Below, piece after piece: positions 40,362 to 50,217 of a DNA stretch of 56,008 bases. The DNA is from Phycisphaerales bacterium (GTDB lineage Bacteria; Planctomycetota; Phycisphaerae; Sedimentisphaerales; Anaerobacaceae). The notes below the pieces were generated by a model. It was not told where the DNA came from. It searched no databases and was given only the letters and a program-made list of their open reading frames with translations. How positions within the stretch are numbered: position 1 is the first letter of the stretch; each line of letters opens with the position of its first letter. The position numbers and the translations under genes were made by a program. Location: NCBI GenBank assembly GCA_020352215.1, contig CP070675.1, positions 2,547,871 to 2,603,878 on the forward strand, read 5' to 3'.

Positions 40362-42269
40362 TTACCCGAGATCTGGAAAGGCCCCTTGCCATTCATTTTT
40401 GAGCTCACGCAGTGATTTACCGTAGATTCCTTTGAGAGCCGTTACGTTTTGCTGTTGTGTAGCTTTGTCGTCGGAGTTTCTCAGGGTCCCATAGGCCTTC
40501 AGGAATCTTTCTTTGCCGTATGTCTCGACCAAGAACTTCACAAAAGAGGCGGCCTCGGGATAGGCAACAGGCGGATTGGTTTTTCCCGAACCGATCTCGG
40601 TATAAGTCAGTAGCTCTTCAAGAGGAATCCACTGGTTCTTGCTCCGCAGCTCTCTAACACGTTCGTAAACGGAAGACTCTCCACCGCCCATGGCATCCAA
40701 GGCGTGCGCCCCCAATCGTTCCGACATATAGACGGCCAGACCCTCATTGAACAAGGCTGGCGGTGACCCATACGGTCGCATTAGGACGTGAGTCGTCTCG
40801 TGATAGGGATCGAGTTTCTGTTTCTCGTTATATATCTCTACAACAGTATTTCCGAATGCCCACCCGGCGCCCTGATGACCGGTTTCAGAGTACTTCGTTG
40901 CGCCATCCTCAAAAAGGATCATGCGAATTCGAACGTCGGAATCCTTCCCAAGGAACGTGCATATTTCGCGAAATCCTCTTTCCCTCTGTTCGGCGATCTT
41001 CTCTATTTCCTTATCTGCCGTGGAGCCTTTATAACAGAAAATATCAAAGTGTTCTGTAACGCGCTTTCGCATCTTCGGCAGAAGGCGTTCTTGCCAGCTA
41101 CCTCCATTGTCATCACGCACCATTCTAATGTTACAGATCTTCCACTTGCCGTCCTCCATCACAAAGTCTATCTTAAATGACCGAGTAGAGTAAGTTGTAT
41201 TCAAGGTGGCAAACTCGCCCAGTCTCAAGCCTGTAACAGACTCAGGACGCAGACTTATAGATATTGCCTTCACCATACTCCCATTGGACCCCATTTTCTT
41301 GGCGAATTTCTGAAAGTCATTTTCATACTCTCGTGACCGCCGTAAGCCATTTGCAAAGAGTTCCCAGGCGGTCTTATACTGACCGCCCCTTATTGAATCT
41401 TGCCATTGCCCAAAGGCATTTCGGACGGCTTGCTCCTGAGCATCTGGATCAAGCGGAATCTCTTTTCTCGGAGCCGCGTCGATGCGATCCAACCAGTCGA
41501 TGCACCATCTGTTCCCGACTCTAACGAAATTTACCATCCATCGTTCGTCCTTGAGGGCAGTAGTGAGAGCAAGAACGCCTTCTCTCGCACCGGCGGATTT
41601 CGGCTCCAGGGCCAGGACTTCCGCTCTGCTCAAGGGGAACAGGAAATAGGGCGTTTCCATGGCTCTCTGGAAGTTGCTGAGTTTACCCATCGACTCAGCT
41701 TCTCTAAAATCCTGAGAGAAGAATTGCCAGGCCTCTTCATAATCGTTGTTTCTGACGCAGTTCTGAAATTGCCGCAGAACCTCGGCTATAGTGCGCCTTT
41801 GGCCTTCTGAGGCCGCCTCCGGTTTACTATCATCAGGCCTAGCATGCTGTAAGTCGCCGGCATAGTATTCGGCCTCCTTGAAATACTGATTTGGCGCCTG
41901 TCCATCGGCGCTGGTTGCAGATCCGGCCGCATAAAAACGCAATCGAATCCGGGTTCCTCCTGCGATGATGCCATTGATTTTGTAGGCCCGGCGAATCCAT
42001 TTTGTTTCGCCGCCTTTTATGGTATGCGTAAATTGAGTTTGCCAATTTCCGGTAGATGACTCCGTTCGTATGTCAATGTAAAAGACCTGGTCCTCGTCAG
42101 AACTATTGTGGACCTTCACGCGAACCACATTTCTTCCTTTACGGATAGGCTCCATCTTGATGTCCAGGACTTCAAGGTTGCTTGCAACGTCTGCAACGGC
42201 TTTAGCTTCGGCCAAAGCTGATGCACAAAGGACCAAGAAGATGATTGTTGTGGTCTTCAGCTTTTTCAT
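40362..42269 (-). CDS. Secreted peptidase-MA-like gluzincin with NTF2-like domains
   Basis: A 635-aa protein with a signal peptide (1-26). An N-terminal beta domain (30-140) is followed by two NTF2/SnoaL-like alpha+beta modules at about 159-265 and 278-390, with matching patterns such as NDYEEAWQFF and GQYKTAWELF. The C-terminal metallopeptidase domain has HETTH at 490-494 and the third ligand E509 in LFNEGLAVYM, the layout of the peptidase MA family. It may cleave envelope or extracellular proteins. AAAGGA about ten bases before the ATG at 42269 decides that start over one at 42287. It is third in an operon led by an ECF sigma and its anti-sigma. Confidence 0.82.
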   Translation of the reverse strand: MKKLKTTTIIFLVLCASALAEAKAVADVASNLEVLDIKMEPIRKGRNVVRVKVHNSSDEDQVFYIDIRTESSTGNWQTQFTHTIKGGETKWIRRAYKINGIIAGGTRIRLRFYAAGSATSADGQAPNQYFKEAEYYAGDLQHARPDDSKPEAASEGQRRTIAEVLRQFQNCVRNNDYEEAWQFFSQDFREAESMGKLSNFQRAMETPYFLFPLSRAEVLALEPKSAGAREGVLALTTALKDERWMVNFVRVGNRWCIDWLDRIDAAPRKEIPLDPDAQEQAVRNAFGQWQDSIRGGQYKTAWELFANGLRRSREYENDFQKFAKKMGSNGSMVKAISISLRPESVTGLRLGEFATLNTTYSTRSFKIDFVMEDGKWKICNIRMVRDDNGGSWQERLLPKMRKRVTEHFDIFCYKGSTADKEIEKIAEQRERGFREICTFLGKDSDVRIRMILFEDGATKYSETGHQGAGWAFGNTVVEIYNEKQKLDPYHETTHVLMRPYGSPPALFNEGLAVYMSERLGAHALDAMGGGESSVYERVRELRSKNQWIPLEELLTYTEIGSGKTNPPVAYPEAASFVKFLVETYGKERFLKAYGTLRNSDDKATQQQNVTALKGIYGKSLRELKNEWQGAFPDLG

Positions 42270-42344
42270 AATCGTATTTCCTTTCACAAAATGGGCGACA
42301 AAGCCTTTGGATTTGAGATTTGTGAATTCTAATGCGGCCGAGCG

Positions 42345-43625
42345 TCAATCGGTCTTCGTTTCGACCCGGCAGCGTATTTCAACGATGTAAGTATCCTCTG
42401 TGTCGGCAAGCCTCAGCGACGGTGAGAATCTGATGTTACGATACTTGCCGTCAGGCCAACCATAAAAACCTCCACTCGCGGCAGAACCTACGCCACATTG
42501 ATTCGCTTCATTCAGCCACACTGCCAGGAAATCAAGCGTTGTGCTGTGGTATCCTTCATCCGTTACAAAAGAGACATCCAGCCTGTATACCGGCCCGCCT
42601 TTCCTTTCATACTTTTTGCGTGCTTTCTCAGACACCGATTTACAGAAGTCCGGCGAATGACGGTCAACACTGATGTAGTCCAATGGAAATTGCTCGGCAG
42701 GGCCGTCATACTTGTCATATAGACGTACGACCGCCTGTTTGAGCCCCGGTGCTCCCTCAATATCTAAAACCACCTCTTCACCATCGAGCACAACTTCCCC
42801 TTCACAATTTGCCGACCCAACCGTTGGATGAACGAAGAATTCAGGTGGTTTCTCTGGAGCCTCATAATCGAATATGAATAGGTCGTAATCCTCATCGTCA
42901 ACGTATATCTTCACCTGAATGGGCAACAGTGAGTTTCTGCCCACAGTAATGGATGTGGTATCAAGCCAGTTGCTCCCCGGGGGCGGGTTGAACGTGTATA
43001 TCAGAAAATCATCGCCAACTCTGGTGGGAATCTGCTCGTTGAGCTGCCAGTTCTCGTCCGACAAGAATCCACCGCTGAAGTATTCAAGAAATGACTGCCC
43101 ATCGGCAAACATGGATGGTTTTCTGACTGTCAGCATGCCACGCTTATCGAAATATTGGAGTATCTGGCCGTCATCATAAGTAACGCTGCCGTCGTTTCCA
43201 TGGACTATTGTCTTGCCGTGAGCGTGCCAAGCCTCGCCATGCCCGAATAAATTGTTACCCCTGCTCTTGACTATATACATATGCACATAGTCAACCTGCG
43301 TGAAGCGGCTGGTCACCTCAGCCCAGGCGACATTCGCCACATCGGGCCCGCCCACAAAAGTGACTGCCAATAACACGGCAGCAATAATCACCGCTGCGGC
43401 GGCAAGCTTTGCTATTCTACTTGTCGCAATTCTTCTCCATACGCCAAACGGCTGGCTACGGGACGTGGCCTGAACACCTGCCATTTGTTGTTTGAAAATT
43501 TGAACCTCATCTTTGTGCTCCCGTTTCCACGTGTCAAAATCGAGCGTCGGTCTCTCGCCGCCGACAGCCCGCAAGATGAGCTCGTCTAACCGTTCGCTAT
43601 GTTCGCTATTTCCAGAAGACTTCAT
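42345..43625 (-). CDS. Membrane anti-sigma-like protein, partner of the upstream ECF sigma
   Basis: A 426-aa protein. Residues 1-65 are cytoplasmic (SERLDELILRAVGG, DFDTWKREHKDEV) and resemble the N-terminus of the FecR-type protein at 980-2065, which has DFAKWKQTHAEAVEQ. A membrane helix spans about 71-93. The exported region contains a LolA/DUF-like part (VDYVHMYIVKSRG, GDDFLIYTFNPPPGSNW) and an unrecognised C-terminal beta domain. The start overlaps the sigma stop as ATGA, strong evidence of translational coupling. It probably binds the sigma factor and responds to an envelope signal. The C-terminal domain is not recognised. Confidence 0.78.
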   Translation of the reverse strand: MKSSGNSEHSERLDELILRAVGGERPTLDFDTWKREHKDEVQIFKQQMAGVQATSRSQPFGVWRRIATSRIAKLAAAAVIIAAVLLAVTFVGGPDVANVAWAEVTSRFTQVDYVHMYIVKSRGNNLFGHGEAWHAHGKTIVHGNDGSVTYDDGQILQYFDKRGMLTVRKPSMFADGQSFLEYFSGGFLSDENWQLNEQIPTRVGDDFLIYTFNPPPGSNWLDTTSITVGRNSLLPIQVKIYVDDEDYDLFIFDYEAPEKPPEFFVHPTVGSANCEGEVVLDGEEVVLDIEGAPGLKQAVVRLYDKYDGPAEQFPLDYISVDRHSPDFCKSVSEKARKKYERKGGPVYRLDVSFVTDEGYHSTTLDFLAVWLNEANQCGVGSAASGGFYGWPDGKYRNIRFSPSLRLADTEDTYIVEIRCRVETKTD

Positions 43626-44191
43626 AGTCGGCTCTCCAGAAAGCCGTCCTGCCTCAGGCACTTGGCCAGTTTTCGCTTTGCCCTCGTTAACCTGCCGTTG
43701 ATTGTTGCTTTGGACACCCCGAGAACAGAACTAATCTCTTGGTACGACAGATTGTTGTAGTACCGTAAAACTATCAACTCCCTCGCAGGGGCGGGCAATC
43801 GGCCCATGGCCCGGCGAAGCATCCGGATGTCTTCGTCGCAGTTGTTGTCCTGGCTCACTTGCGGGAGATGCTCGCCACGGATTCTCTTTGTCTTGGCCGC
43901 GACCATATCCTTAGAGACATTTCTGCAGACGGCCGCAAGCCACGGAGCGAATCTGCTCTCTTGCTTGAGGCTCCTGAGCCCGACCAGCGCACGGGCGAAG
44001 CTCTCCTGGGCGGCGTCCTCGGCTAACTGGTGATCGCTCAATATTGAATAGGCAATCGCTACAGTAGCGGCGTAATACCGCCGGCACAGCTCACCAAAGC
44101 TGTCGATGTCGCCGCCGACGGCCTGCTCAACTAATTTTCTTTCTAACTTGTCCTGCACGTGCCGAAGGCCAACCTCCAGAAGATGGCACAT
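43622..44191 (-). CDS. ECF-family RNA polymerase sigma factor
   Basis: A 189-aa sigma factor. Region 2 includes FGELCRRYYAATVAIAYSIL, DHQLAEDAAQESF and FAPWLAAVCRNVSKD. Region 4 includes LPAPARELIVLRYYNNLSYQEI and SKATINGRLTRAKRKLAK. It is similar to the sigma factor at 2052-2609, so the two probably belong to the same ECF group. It heads an operon with its anti-sigma and two metallopeptidase-like genes, ending at the hairpin at 38673. The ATG at 44191 has only a weak Shine-Dalgarno, and an internal start is possible. Confidence 0.92.
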   Translation of the reverse strand: MCHLLEVGLRHVQDKLERKLVEQAVGGDIDSFGELCRRYYAATVAIAYSILSDHQLAEDAAQESFARALVGLRSLKQESRFAPWLAAVCRNVSKDMVAAKTKRIRGEHLPQVSQDNNCDEDIRMLRRAMGRLPAPARELIVLRYYNNLSYQEISSVLGVSKATINGRLTRAKRKLAKCLRQDGFLESRL

Positions 44192-44333
44192 TGCTGAATC
44201 AGCATCCGCTATATTGTCTGGATTCCGAGCGGAAAGTAAGCGCAGAAAAGCCGCACTTGTTCCATTTTGTTCGCTGCAACGGCCAAAATCGCGCCAGAAT
44301 CCGATTTCTGTACCAACAAACGCGGTTTTCTCT

Positions 44334-44339
44334 TATAAT
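44334..44339 (+). promoter_or_regulatory. Candidate -10 element of thrC
   Basis: A perfect TATAAT 85 bases before the thrC start. No good -35 box lies 16-18 bases upstream. Confidence 0.3.
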
Positions 44340-44424
44340 TTCGCCGGTGTAGACGTTAAGGATGTCGCCTTTCAAGCCGAACTATTAAGAATGTTAGGAT
44401 TCCTGATTTGTGAGATCTTGAAGG

Positions 44425-45780
44425 ATGTCTTTGTCAAAGCACACTGATGCGGCTTTTCAGAAGTGCATTAACCCGGACTGCGCCGCAGAATTCGACCGGG
44501 GCCAGGCACTGTTCAAGTGCCCCGAGTGCGGCGAACTCCTCGATACCCAATACAACTGGGACAAGATTGCGGTCCCCAAGAAGTTGAGGAATTTTGGCCA
44601 ACGCTGGGCAACCAGGGACAGTCCGCTGGATTTTTCGGGCGTGTGGCGCTTTCGGGAGCTGCTGGATTTCTGCCCCGATGAGCACAAAGTCACGATAGGT
44701 GAGGGCCAGACTGTCTTACAGCAGAATTGCGCAGTCGCTCAGCACTTGGGCATGAAAGCAGACCGCCTCTACTTGCAGTACGAGGGGCTGAATCCATCCG
44801 GTTCGTTCAAGGATAACGGCATGGCGGCGGCATTCAGCCATGCGATGATGGTCGGGGCAAAATCCTGCGCTTGTGCGTCAACAGGTAACACCTCCGCGTC
44901 GGTGGCGCTATACGCTCACAGTTGTGGTCTGAAGTGCACGGTATTTGTCGGCTCCGGCCGAATCGCATTCGGCAAGTTGAGCCAGGCCATGGACTACGGC
45001 GCGCAGACCATTCAAATACTTGGCGACTTCGACGACTGCATGAGGCAGGTCCAAAGCGTATGCAGTAGGCTCAGCCTGTATCTGCTGAATTCGCTGAACC
45101 CGTTCCGGCTCGAAGGGCAGAAGACCATCATGTATCGAATCCTCGAAGGCTTAGGCTGGCAAGTGCCGGACTGGATAGTGGTGCCAGGTGGGAATCTGGG
45201 GAATTCCAGCGCCTTCGGCAAGGCCTTCCTTGAGTTGAAGCAGCTTGGTTTGATTGAGCGAATCCCGCGGTTAGCGATCGTCAACGCCACCGGCGCCGAT
45301 ACCCTGACTGATCTTGTAAACAATAAAAAGCTTGTCTGGAACGAGGGTAAAGTCGACCAGGCGATCATCGACGATTACTACGCTGACCTGACGGCTCGTA
45401 ACTTCTCGCCGCGCACCTGCGCTTCGGCTATAGAGATTGCCAGGCCTGTTAATCTGAAAAAGTGCCTGCGATCGATCGATGTTTGCAATGGGGTTGTGCG
45501 GGCAGTGACTGATGAAGAGATCGTTGATGCCAAAGCGATCATAGGCAAGTATGGCCTGGGCTGCGAACCTGCGTCGGCGGCGACCATAGCCGGGCTAAAA
45601 CATCTCCTGGATGAAGGCATCGTGGAAAAAGATGAGAGAGTTGCCTGTGTCTTGACCGGCCATCCCTTGAAAGATCCAAACTTGACCGTCGGCTACCACA
45701 AAGACCGGCAGGGCAAGTTCAGCAATCCCCCTGTTGAAGCACCCAACGACCTCGAAGAGATCATCAAATTGATACGGTAA
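44425..45780 (+). CDS. thrC: Threonine synthase with N-terminal zinc ribbon
   Basis: A 451-aa PLP enzyme converting O-phosphohomoserine to threonine. Four cysteines at the N-terminus (C14, C19, C32, C35) look like a zinc ribbon, as found in many bacterial and archaeal threonine synthases. The PLP lysine is K129 in [10 protein letters not shown]. Further motifs are [30 protein letters not shown] and [15 protein letters not shown]. Length is normal for this type. It diverges from the ECF sigma gene at 44191. GTGAG lies about 11 bases before the ATG. Confidence 0.93.
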   Translation: MSLSKHTDAAFQKCINPDCAAEFDRGQALFKCPECGELLDTQYNWDKIAVPKKLRNFGQRWATRDSPLDFSGVWRFRELLDFCPDEHKVTIGEGQTVLQQNCAVAQHLGMKADRLYLQYEGLNPSGSFKDNGMAAAFSHAMMVGAKSCACASTGNTSASVALYAHSCGLKCTVFVGSGRIAFGKLSQAMDYGAQTIQILGDFDDCMRQVQSVCSRLSLYLLNSLNPFRLEGQKTIMYRILEGLGWQVPDWIVVPGGNLGNSSAFGKAFLELKQLGLIERIPRLAIVNATGADTLTDLVNNKKLVWNEGKVDQAIIDDYYADLTARNFSPRTCASAIEIARPVNLKKCLRSIDVCNGVVRAVTDEEIVDAKAIIGKYGLGCEPASAATIAGLKHLLDEGIVEKDERVACVLTGHPLKDPNLTVGYHKDRQGKFSNPPVEAPNDLEEIIKLIR

Positions 45781-46016
45781 ACAGACGTTTCGAGACCTCC
45801 CCATTCGCCCCCTCGAGCCAAGAAGCCCCCATTTGACAGAAGGTTGTGAACGCACCTTGATCGCCGAACTCGCACGTGCGCAGGAAACGGGCAGTGGCCC
45901 GAGGCGATTTGAACAAGACTCTGAAATGTCCAAAAAAAAGAGGGAGACAGCGACCCCCCTCGGATATTGGCTAACCCTGGTCTGCCGCCCCCCCAAGAAA
46001 AGAAGGAAGGAGTATT

Positions 46017-46070
46017 ATGAGCAGATGTTCAATGGATACAATCGATTGTTCTCATTACCCCTTTACATAA
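46017..46070 (+). CDS. Possible 17-aa small protein or leader peptide
   Basis: An ATG lies five bases after AAGGAAGGAG, one of the best Shine-Dalgarno sequences in the window. The frame encodes MSRCSMDTIDCSHYPFT and stops at TAA. It is too short for homology. It could be a small protein, a leader peptide in the gyrA 5' region, or chance. Confidence 0.3.
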   Translation: MSRCSMDTIDCSHYPFT

Positions 46071-46274
46071 AGTATAACTCATTTTGAGCGATGGCCAAAT
46101 GGTAGGAGTATAATTTCAGCGATCCTCGTATCCATCGCCTGAACAAGAGCGCCGGGATTCGAGACGGGAATTCGCACGCAGCTACACCATGTGATTCTTG
46201 GACCCAAAGATCTTAAGCCGAGAATCCCCCTAAATATGCCTGTGTTCCCGCGATCTGCGTGTCGATCCTGGGCC

Positions 46275-46301
46275 TTGACTTCTTCCGCAATTGGGTATAA
46301 T
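46275..46301 (+). promoter_or_regulatory. Candidate gyrA promoter
   Basis: TTGACT and a perfect TATAAT with a 15-base spacer, 46 bases before the gyrA start. The boxes are strong, but the spacer is two bases short of ideal. Confidence 0.45.
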
Positions 46302-46347
46302 CTACTCGCTTCGAAGACCTCAGGTATAAGACGGTGAGACCAAGGAT

Positions 46348-49044
46348 ATGAAGAAGACCGAACAGCCGCAGGAGCGTTTTGAGGATATGCGTATTCTTGA
46401 CGAGCTCAAGAATTCATACCTCAACTACGCTATGAGCGTTATCATTTCGCGTGCCCTTCCAGATGTACGTGACGGTTTGAAGCCGTCGCAACGTCGAATA
46501 CTCGTTGCAATGAACGATCTGAATCTCGGCCCGAGGTCAAAGCACCGCAAGTGTGCAAAGATCGTCGGCGATACAAGCGGCAATTACCATCCCCATGGCG
46601 ATCAGGCCACGTACGGTACGTTGGTGCGCATGGGCCAGGAATGGAATATGCGTTATACGCTTGTTGATCCGCAGGGCAACTTCGGGAGCATAGATTCCGA
46701 TCCGCCGGCAGCCATGAGATACACCGAAGCAAGACTAGCGGCTCCCGCGACGGAAATGCTCGAGGATATCAAGCATGACACCGTTGACTTCGTGCCGAAC
46801 TACGACGAGACGCGCACAGAGCCGACGGTGTTGCCTTCCAAGTTCCCGAATCTGCTGGTCAACGGCTCAACTGGAATCGCAGTCGGAATGGCCACGAACA
46901 TCCCGCCGCATAACCTTGGGGAGATATGCGACGCCCTGTTACTGATTATTGATGACCCGAGCTGCGGCTTCAAGGACATTATGAAGGTTCTGCCCGGGCC
47001 AGACTTTCCCACGGGCGGTATCATATGCGGGAAAAAGGGCATTGTGGACGCATATACCACGGGGCGTGGTCATCTGACTGTGCGGGGCAAAGCAGAGATT
47101 GAGACGGCCAAGAGGGGCAGGGAAAAAATCGTAATCACCGAAGTGCCCTACATGGTTGTCAAGACCACTATCGTAGCGAAGATTGCGGATTGTGTTCATA
47201 ATAACGTGCTGCCTGAGGTGGCCGATGTCCGAGACGAGTCGGACCGTCATGGGTTGCGGATCGTCGTGGATTTGAAGAAAGACGCCGATGCTGAGATCGC
47301 CCTGAACAAGCTGTACCGTTACACATCTTTGCAGACCACATTCGCCATCGCCAACATTGCTCTGGTGAACAGTCGGCCCGAGACCCTCAACATCAGAGAG
47401 CTGTTAGACTGCTTCATTGAGCATCGCAAAACTGTAGTCCGCAGGCGAACCAGGTTCTTGCTGAAACGGTGCAGGAACAGGGCCCACATTCTCGAAGGCC
47501 TCATTTTAGCGGTCAGTGATATAGACGAGATCATTGAGCTGATCAAGAAATCGGCTGACGCGCCGGCCGCGAAGCTGAGCTTGATGAAGAAGCCGCTGCG
47601 GCTGGCGGAGACTGCCACGCTCAAGAAGCTTCTGCCGAAGGCGTTCGTTGCGGAAAAGAGGAAGGGCAAACATTTTCTGACCGGCCCGCAGGCTGATGCG
47701 ATTTTGACGATGCAGCTGCAGAGGCTAACGGGACTGGAGATTGAGAAGCTGGCCAAGGAATACGCCGATTTGACCGAGCAGATAGAGGGCTACGAAGCGA
47801 TATTGGCCGACGAGGCCGTCCTGCTGGACATCATTCGGGAAGATATCCATGAGATAAAGGATAAGTACGCCGACAAAAGGCGGACGCGGATTACAGCCGG
47901 CGTCCAGGCATTTGACGTTGAGGACCTAATTGCCGAAGAGGAAGTCATAGTGACAGTAAGTCGCGGCGGATACGTCAAGCGAATGCCCATCGACACGTAT
48001 CGCAAGCAGGGCCGAGGCGGCAGGGGGATCATTGGCTCAGACACAAAGGAGGGCGACTTCATTGAACATCTGTTCGTGGCCTCTACGCACGACTATTTGC
48101 TTATCTTCACGAATCGCGGCAAGTGCTATTGGCTCAAGGTCTACGACGTCCCGAGCATGTCGCGACAGAGCAAAGGCAGGAGCATTGCCAACCTGCTTAA
48201 TCTCGGGAATCAACAAATAGCCTCGATAATCAACGTTAGCGACTTTGACGGCGATGCGGAAGAGGGTACATCGCAACGACAGCTCGTGATGGCCACAAGG
48301 AAAGGTATCGTAAAGAAGACGAAGCTGTCCGCCTACGGCAACCCCAGATCGACGGGTGTCATTGCCATAAACCTTGATCCTAATGATGATCTGATCGGCG
48401 TATCCCTGACCACGGGAAGCGACCACATTGTACTCGGCACGCGCGACGGCATGACGATACGCTTCGATGAAGGTCAGGTTCGCTCGATGGGACGGGCCTC
48501 ACGAGGCGTCAGAGGAATAAACCTGCGTCCTGGAGATTCTGTGGTGGGCATGGTGATAGTTGAGGAGAAGGCCGCCCTGTTTACTGTCTGTGAAAATGGC
48601 TACGGAAAGCGGACAGGTCTTGAGAACTACCGGCCTCAGAGCCGAGGCGGAGTCGGCCTCAAGAACATAAAGACTACTGACAGAAACGGCAAGGTAGTTG
48701 GTCTCGAAGCGGTTCGGAACAAAGACGACCTGATGATGATAACTGCCAACGGGATGATCATTCGTACCGGGCTTGATGAGATCCGTTCGATAGGGCGAAA
48801 CACACAGGGTGTACGCCTGATAAAGCTCAAGCCCGGTGACAAGCTTGTTGCCGCCGAAAAGATTGCCTCGGAAGATGTGGCCGATTCAAACCATGGGTCC
48901 AGGGATAGTCGGGAACCTACCTCTGCCGACGCAACTGCCGGCAGGTCTCTGAGCAAAGCTAAGGCCAAGGTACGATCAAAAGTGAAGGCAGAGCGGCAAC
49001 CCAAGGCCAAAAAGCGCAGCACCAAGAAGAGGCGCAGAAAGTGA
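46348..49044 (+). CDS. gyrA: DNA gyrase subunit A
   Basis: An 898-aa type II topoisomerase subunit. The N-terminal breakage-reunion domain has the catalytic Tyr125 in AAMRYTEARL and the quinolone-region context HPHGDQATYGTLVRM. The C-terminal beta-pinwheel carries the GyrA box in the form QGRGGRG near residue 553, which supports gyrase over topoisomerase IV. It ends with a 60-residue tail that becomes very basic (repeated Lys, Arg, Ala), probably extra DNA contact. AAGG lies just before the ATG. The stop codon overlaps a possible GTG start of holA. Confidence 0.96.
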   Translation: MKKTEQPQERFEDMRILDELKNSYLNYAMSVIISRALPDVRDGLKPSQRRILVAMNDLNLGPRSKHRKCAKIVGDTSGNYHPHGDQATYGTLVRMGQEWNMRYTLVDPQGNFGSIDSDPPAAMRYTEARLAAPATEMLEDIKHDTVDFVPNYDETRTEPTVLPSKFPNLLVNGSTGIAVGMATNIPPHNLGEICDALLLIIDDPSCGFKDIMKVLPGPDFPTGGIICGKKGIVDAYTTGRGHLTVRGKAEIETAKRGREKIVITEVPYMVVKTTIVAKIADCVHNNVLPEVADVRDESDRHGLRIVVDLKKDADAEIALNKLYRYTSLQTTFAIANIALVNSRPETLNIRELLDCFIEHRKTVVRRRTRFLLKRCRNRAHILEGLILAVSDIDEIIELIKKSADAPAAKLSLMKKPLRLAETATLKKLLPKAFVAEKRKGKHFLTGPQADAILTMQLQRLTGLEIEKLAKEYADLTEQIEGYEAILADEAVLLDIIREDIHEIKDKYADKRRTRITAGVQAFDVEDLIAEEEVIVTVSRGGYVKRMPIDTYRKQGRGGRGIIGSDTKEGDFIEHLFVASTHDYLLIFTNRGKCYWLKVYDVPSMSRQSKGRSIANLLNLGNQQIASIINVSDFDGDAEEGTSQRQLVMATRKGIVKKTKLSAYGNPRSTGVIAINLDPNDDLIGVSLTTGSDHIVLGTRDGMTIRFDEGQVRSMGRASRGVRGINLRPGDSVVGMVIVEEKAALFTVCENGYGKRTGLENYRPQSRGGVGLKNIKTTDRNGKVVGLEAVRNKDDLMMITANGMIIRTGLDEIRSIGRNTQGVRLIKLKPGDKLVAAEKIASEDVADSNHGSRDSREPTSADATAGRSLSKAKAKVRSKVKAERQPKAKKRSTKKRRRK

Positions 49045-49100
49045 GATTGAGTCTCGATGCTCAATGCGGGCCCGCAGAGCGTCGAGGTTCGGGTATAGGG

Positions 49101-50057
49101 ATGTGCAAGCCCATCTACGTAATTGCCGGCAAAGAGGAATCACTTGTCAACGCGGAGTGCTCGCAGCTACTTGAGAAGTTGCTTAAACCTCACGAGCGAG
49201 TGACTGGGCTGTTTGTGGCCGATGCCGGTCAGACGCAGATTTCTGAGGTGCTTGATGAGTTGCGGACGGTACCGTTCCTAACCGATAAGCGCGTTGCCCT
49301 AATCAAAAGAGCCGATGAATTCATATCTAACAACCGCCCGTGGCTTGAGAAGTACTTTGACGATCCATGTCCCACAGGCGTACTTGTTCTGACCGTGAGC
49401 AGTTGGCCAAGTCAGACCAAGCTGGCCAAGAAGCTAACGAAGGTGGGAACGTTGGTCAAGGTAACGGCTCCCAAGCCGTGGCAGTTGCCCGCTCGTCTGT
49501 CAAAATACGCCGGTGACGCACATGGAAAGAAGTTGGCCCCAAACGCGGCAGAACTTCTGATCGAGCTGACCGGTGACGATGTATCCCGGCTGTACGGCGA
49601 GATTGACAAGCTGGCGTTGTTCGTTGATACCGAAAAGGTCATAACGGCCAAACACGTAGAGTCACTCATCGGCCATAATCGAATATTCGGCGCCTTTGCT
49701 GTGATCGACACGATTATGGCCGGCGATGCAGCACGGGCTATTGGTCGGCTTAGAAACATGTTTGCAGAAGACAAGACGGCTGAATTCACGGTTGTCGGCG
49801 CCTTCGCATATCACCTGCGCCGGATGTTCGGCGCCAAGGCGTTGCTCGCAAGAGGTATTGATCCCGGGCAAGTCGCCGGGCAATGCCGCATATGGAGCAA
49901 CAAAGACAAGTTCTTTGCACAGCTTCGGCAAATGTCGCTCGAGCGGATCGGCGCAAATCTACGACGTTTGGCTTCTATCGACCACGCGATAAAAACCGGC
50001 CAGACGAAGGCACAGGTGGCAATGGAACAATTCGTGCTAAGGTTGGCTACCGGATAG
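49101..50057 (+). CDS. holA: DNA polymerase III subunit delta
   Basis: A 318-aa clamp-loader subunit. It begins PIYVIAGKEESLVNAEC, the HolA start pattern. TVPFLTDKRVALIKRADEF, LIELTGDDVSRLYGEIDKLALF and the C-terminal helical domain with AFAYHLRRMFGAKAL follow. Delta opens the sliding clamp for loading. The frame is open from a GTG at 49041 that overlaps the gyrA stop as GTGA, which would give 20 extra residues. The ATG at 49101 is chosen because the family's first strand follows at once, but its ribosome binding site is poor, so the longer form is possible. Confidence 0.85.
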   Translation: MCKPIYVIAGKEESLVNAECSQLLEKLLKPHERVTGLFVADAGQTQISEVLDELRTVPFLTDKRVALIKRADEFISNNRPWLEKYFDDPCPTGVLVLTVSSWPSQTKLAKKLTKVGTLVKVTAPKPWQLPARLSKYAGDAHGKKLAPNAAELLIELTGDDVSRLYGEIDKLALFVDTEKVITAKHVESLIGHNRIFGAFAVIDTIMAGDAARAIGRLRNMFAEDKTAEFTVVGAFAYHLRRMFGAKALLARGIDPGQVAGQCRIWSNKDKFFAQLRQMSLERIGANLRRLASIDHAIKTGQTKAQVAMEQFVLRLATG

Positions 50058-50217
50058 CTTGCCGCATCGTATCCATGGCGACAAGATGCTCTGGGCTGAA
50101 GTGTGCTCTTCTCATTTCTTGACGCTCCGTTGAGATTGGCGTAGACTTGCCAAACCATTCTACGTAGTTGATGGTGTTTTTGAGGGTCTCAGAGTTGTAG
50201 AAGTGAAAGGGAAAGCA

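Larger units (their letters stand above)
45781..46347. other. 567-base intergenic region between thrC and gyrA
   Basis: It holds a very short open frame with a strong ribosome binding site at 46017-46070, a second TATAAT at 46109-46114, and the likely gyrA promoter at 46275-46301. No other gene is seen. Confidence 0.45.
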
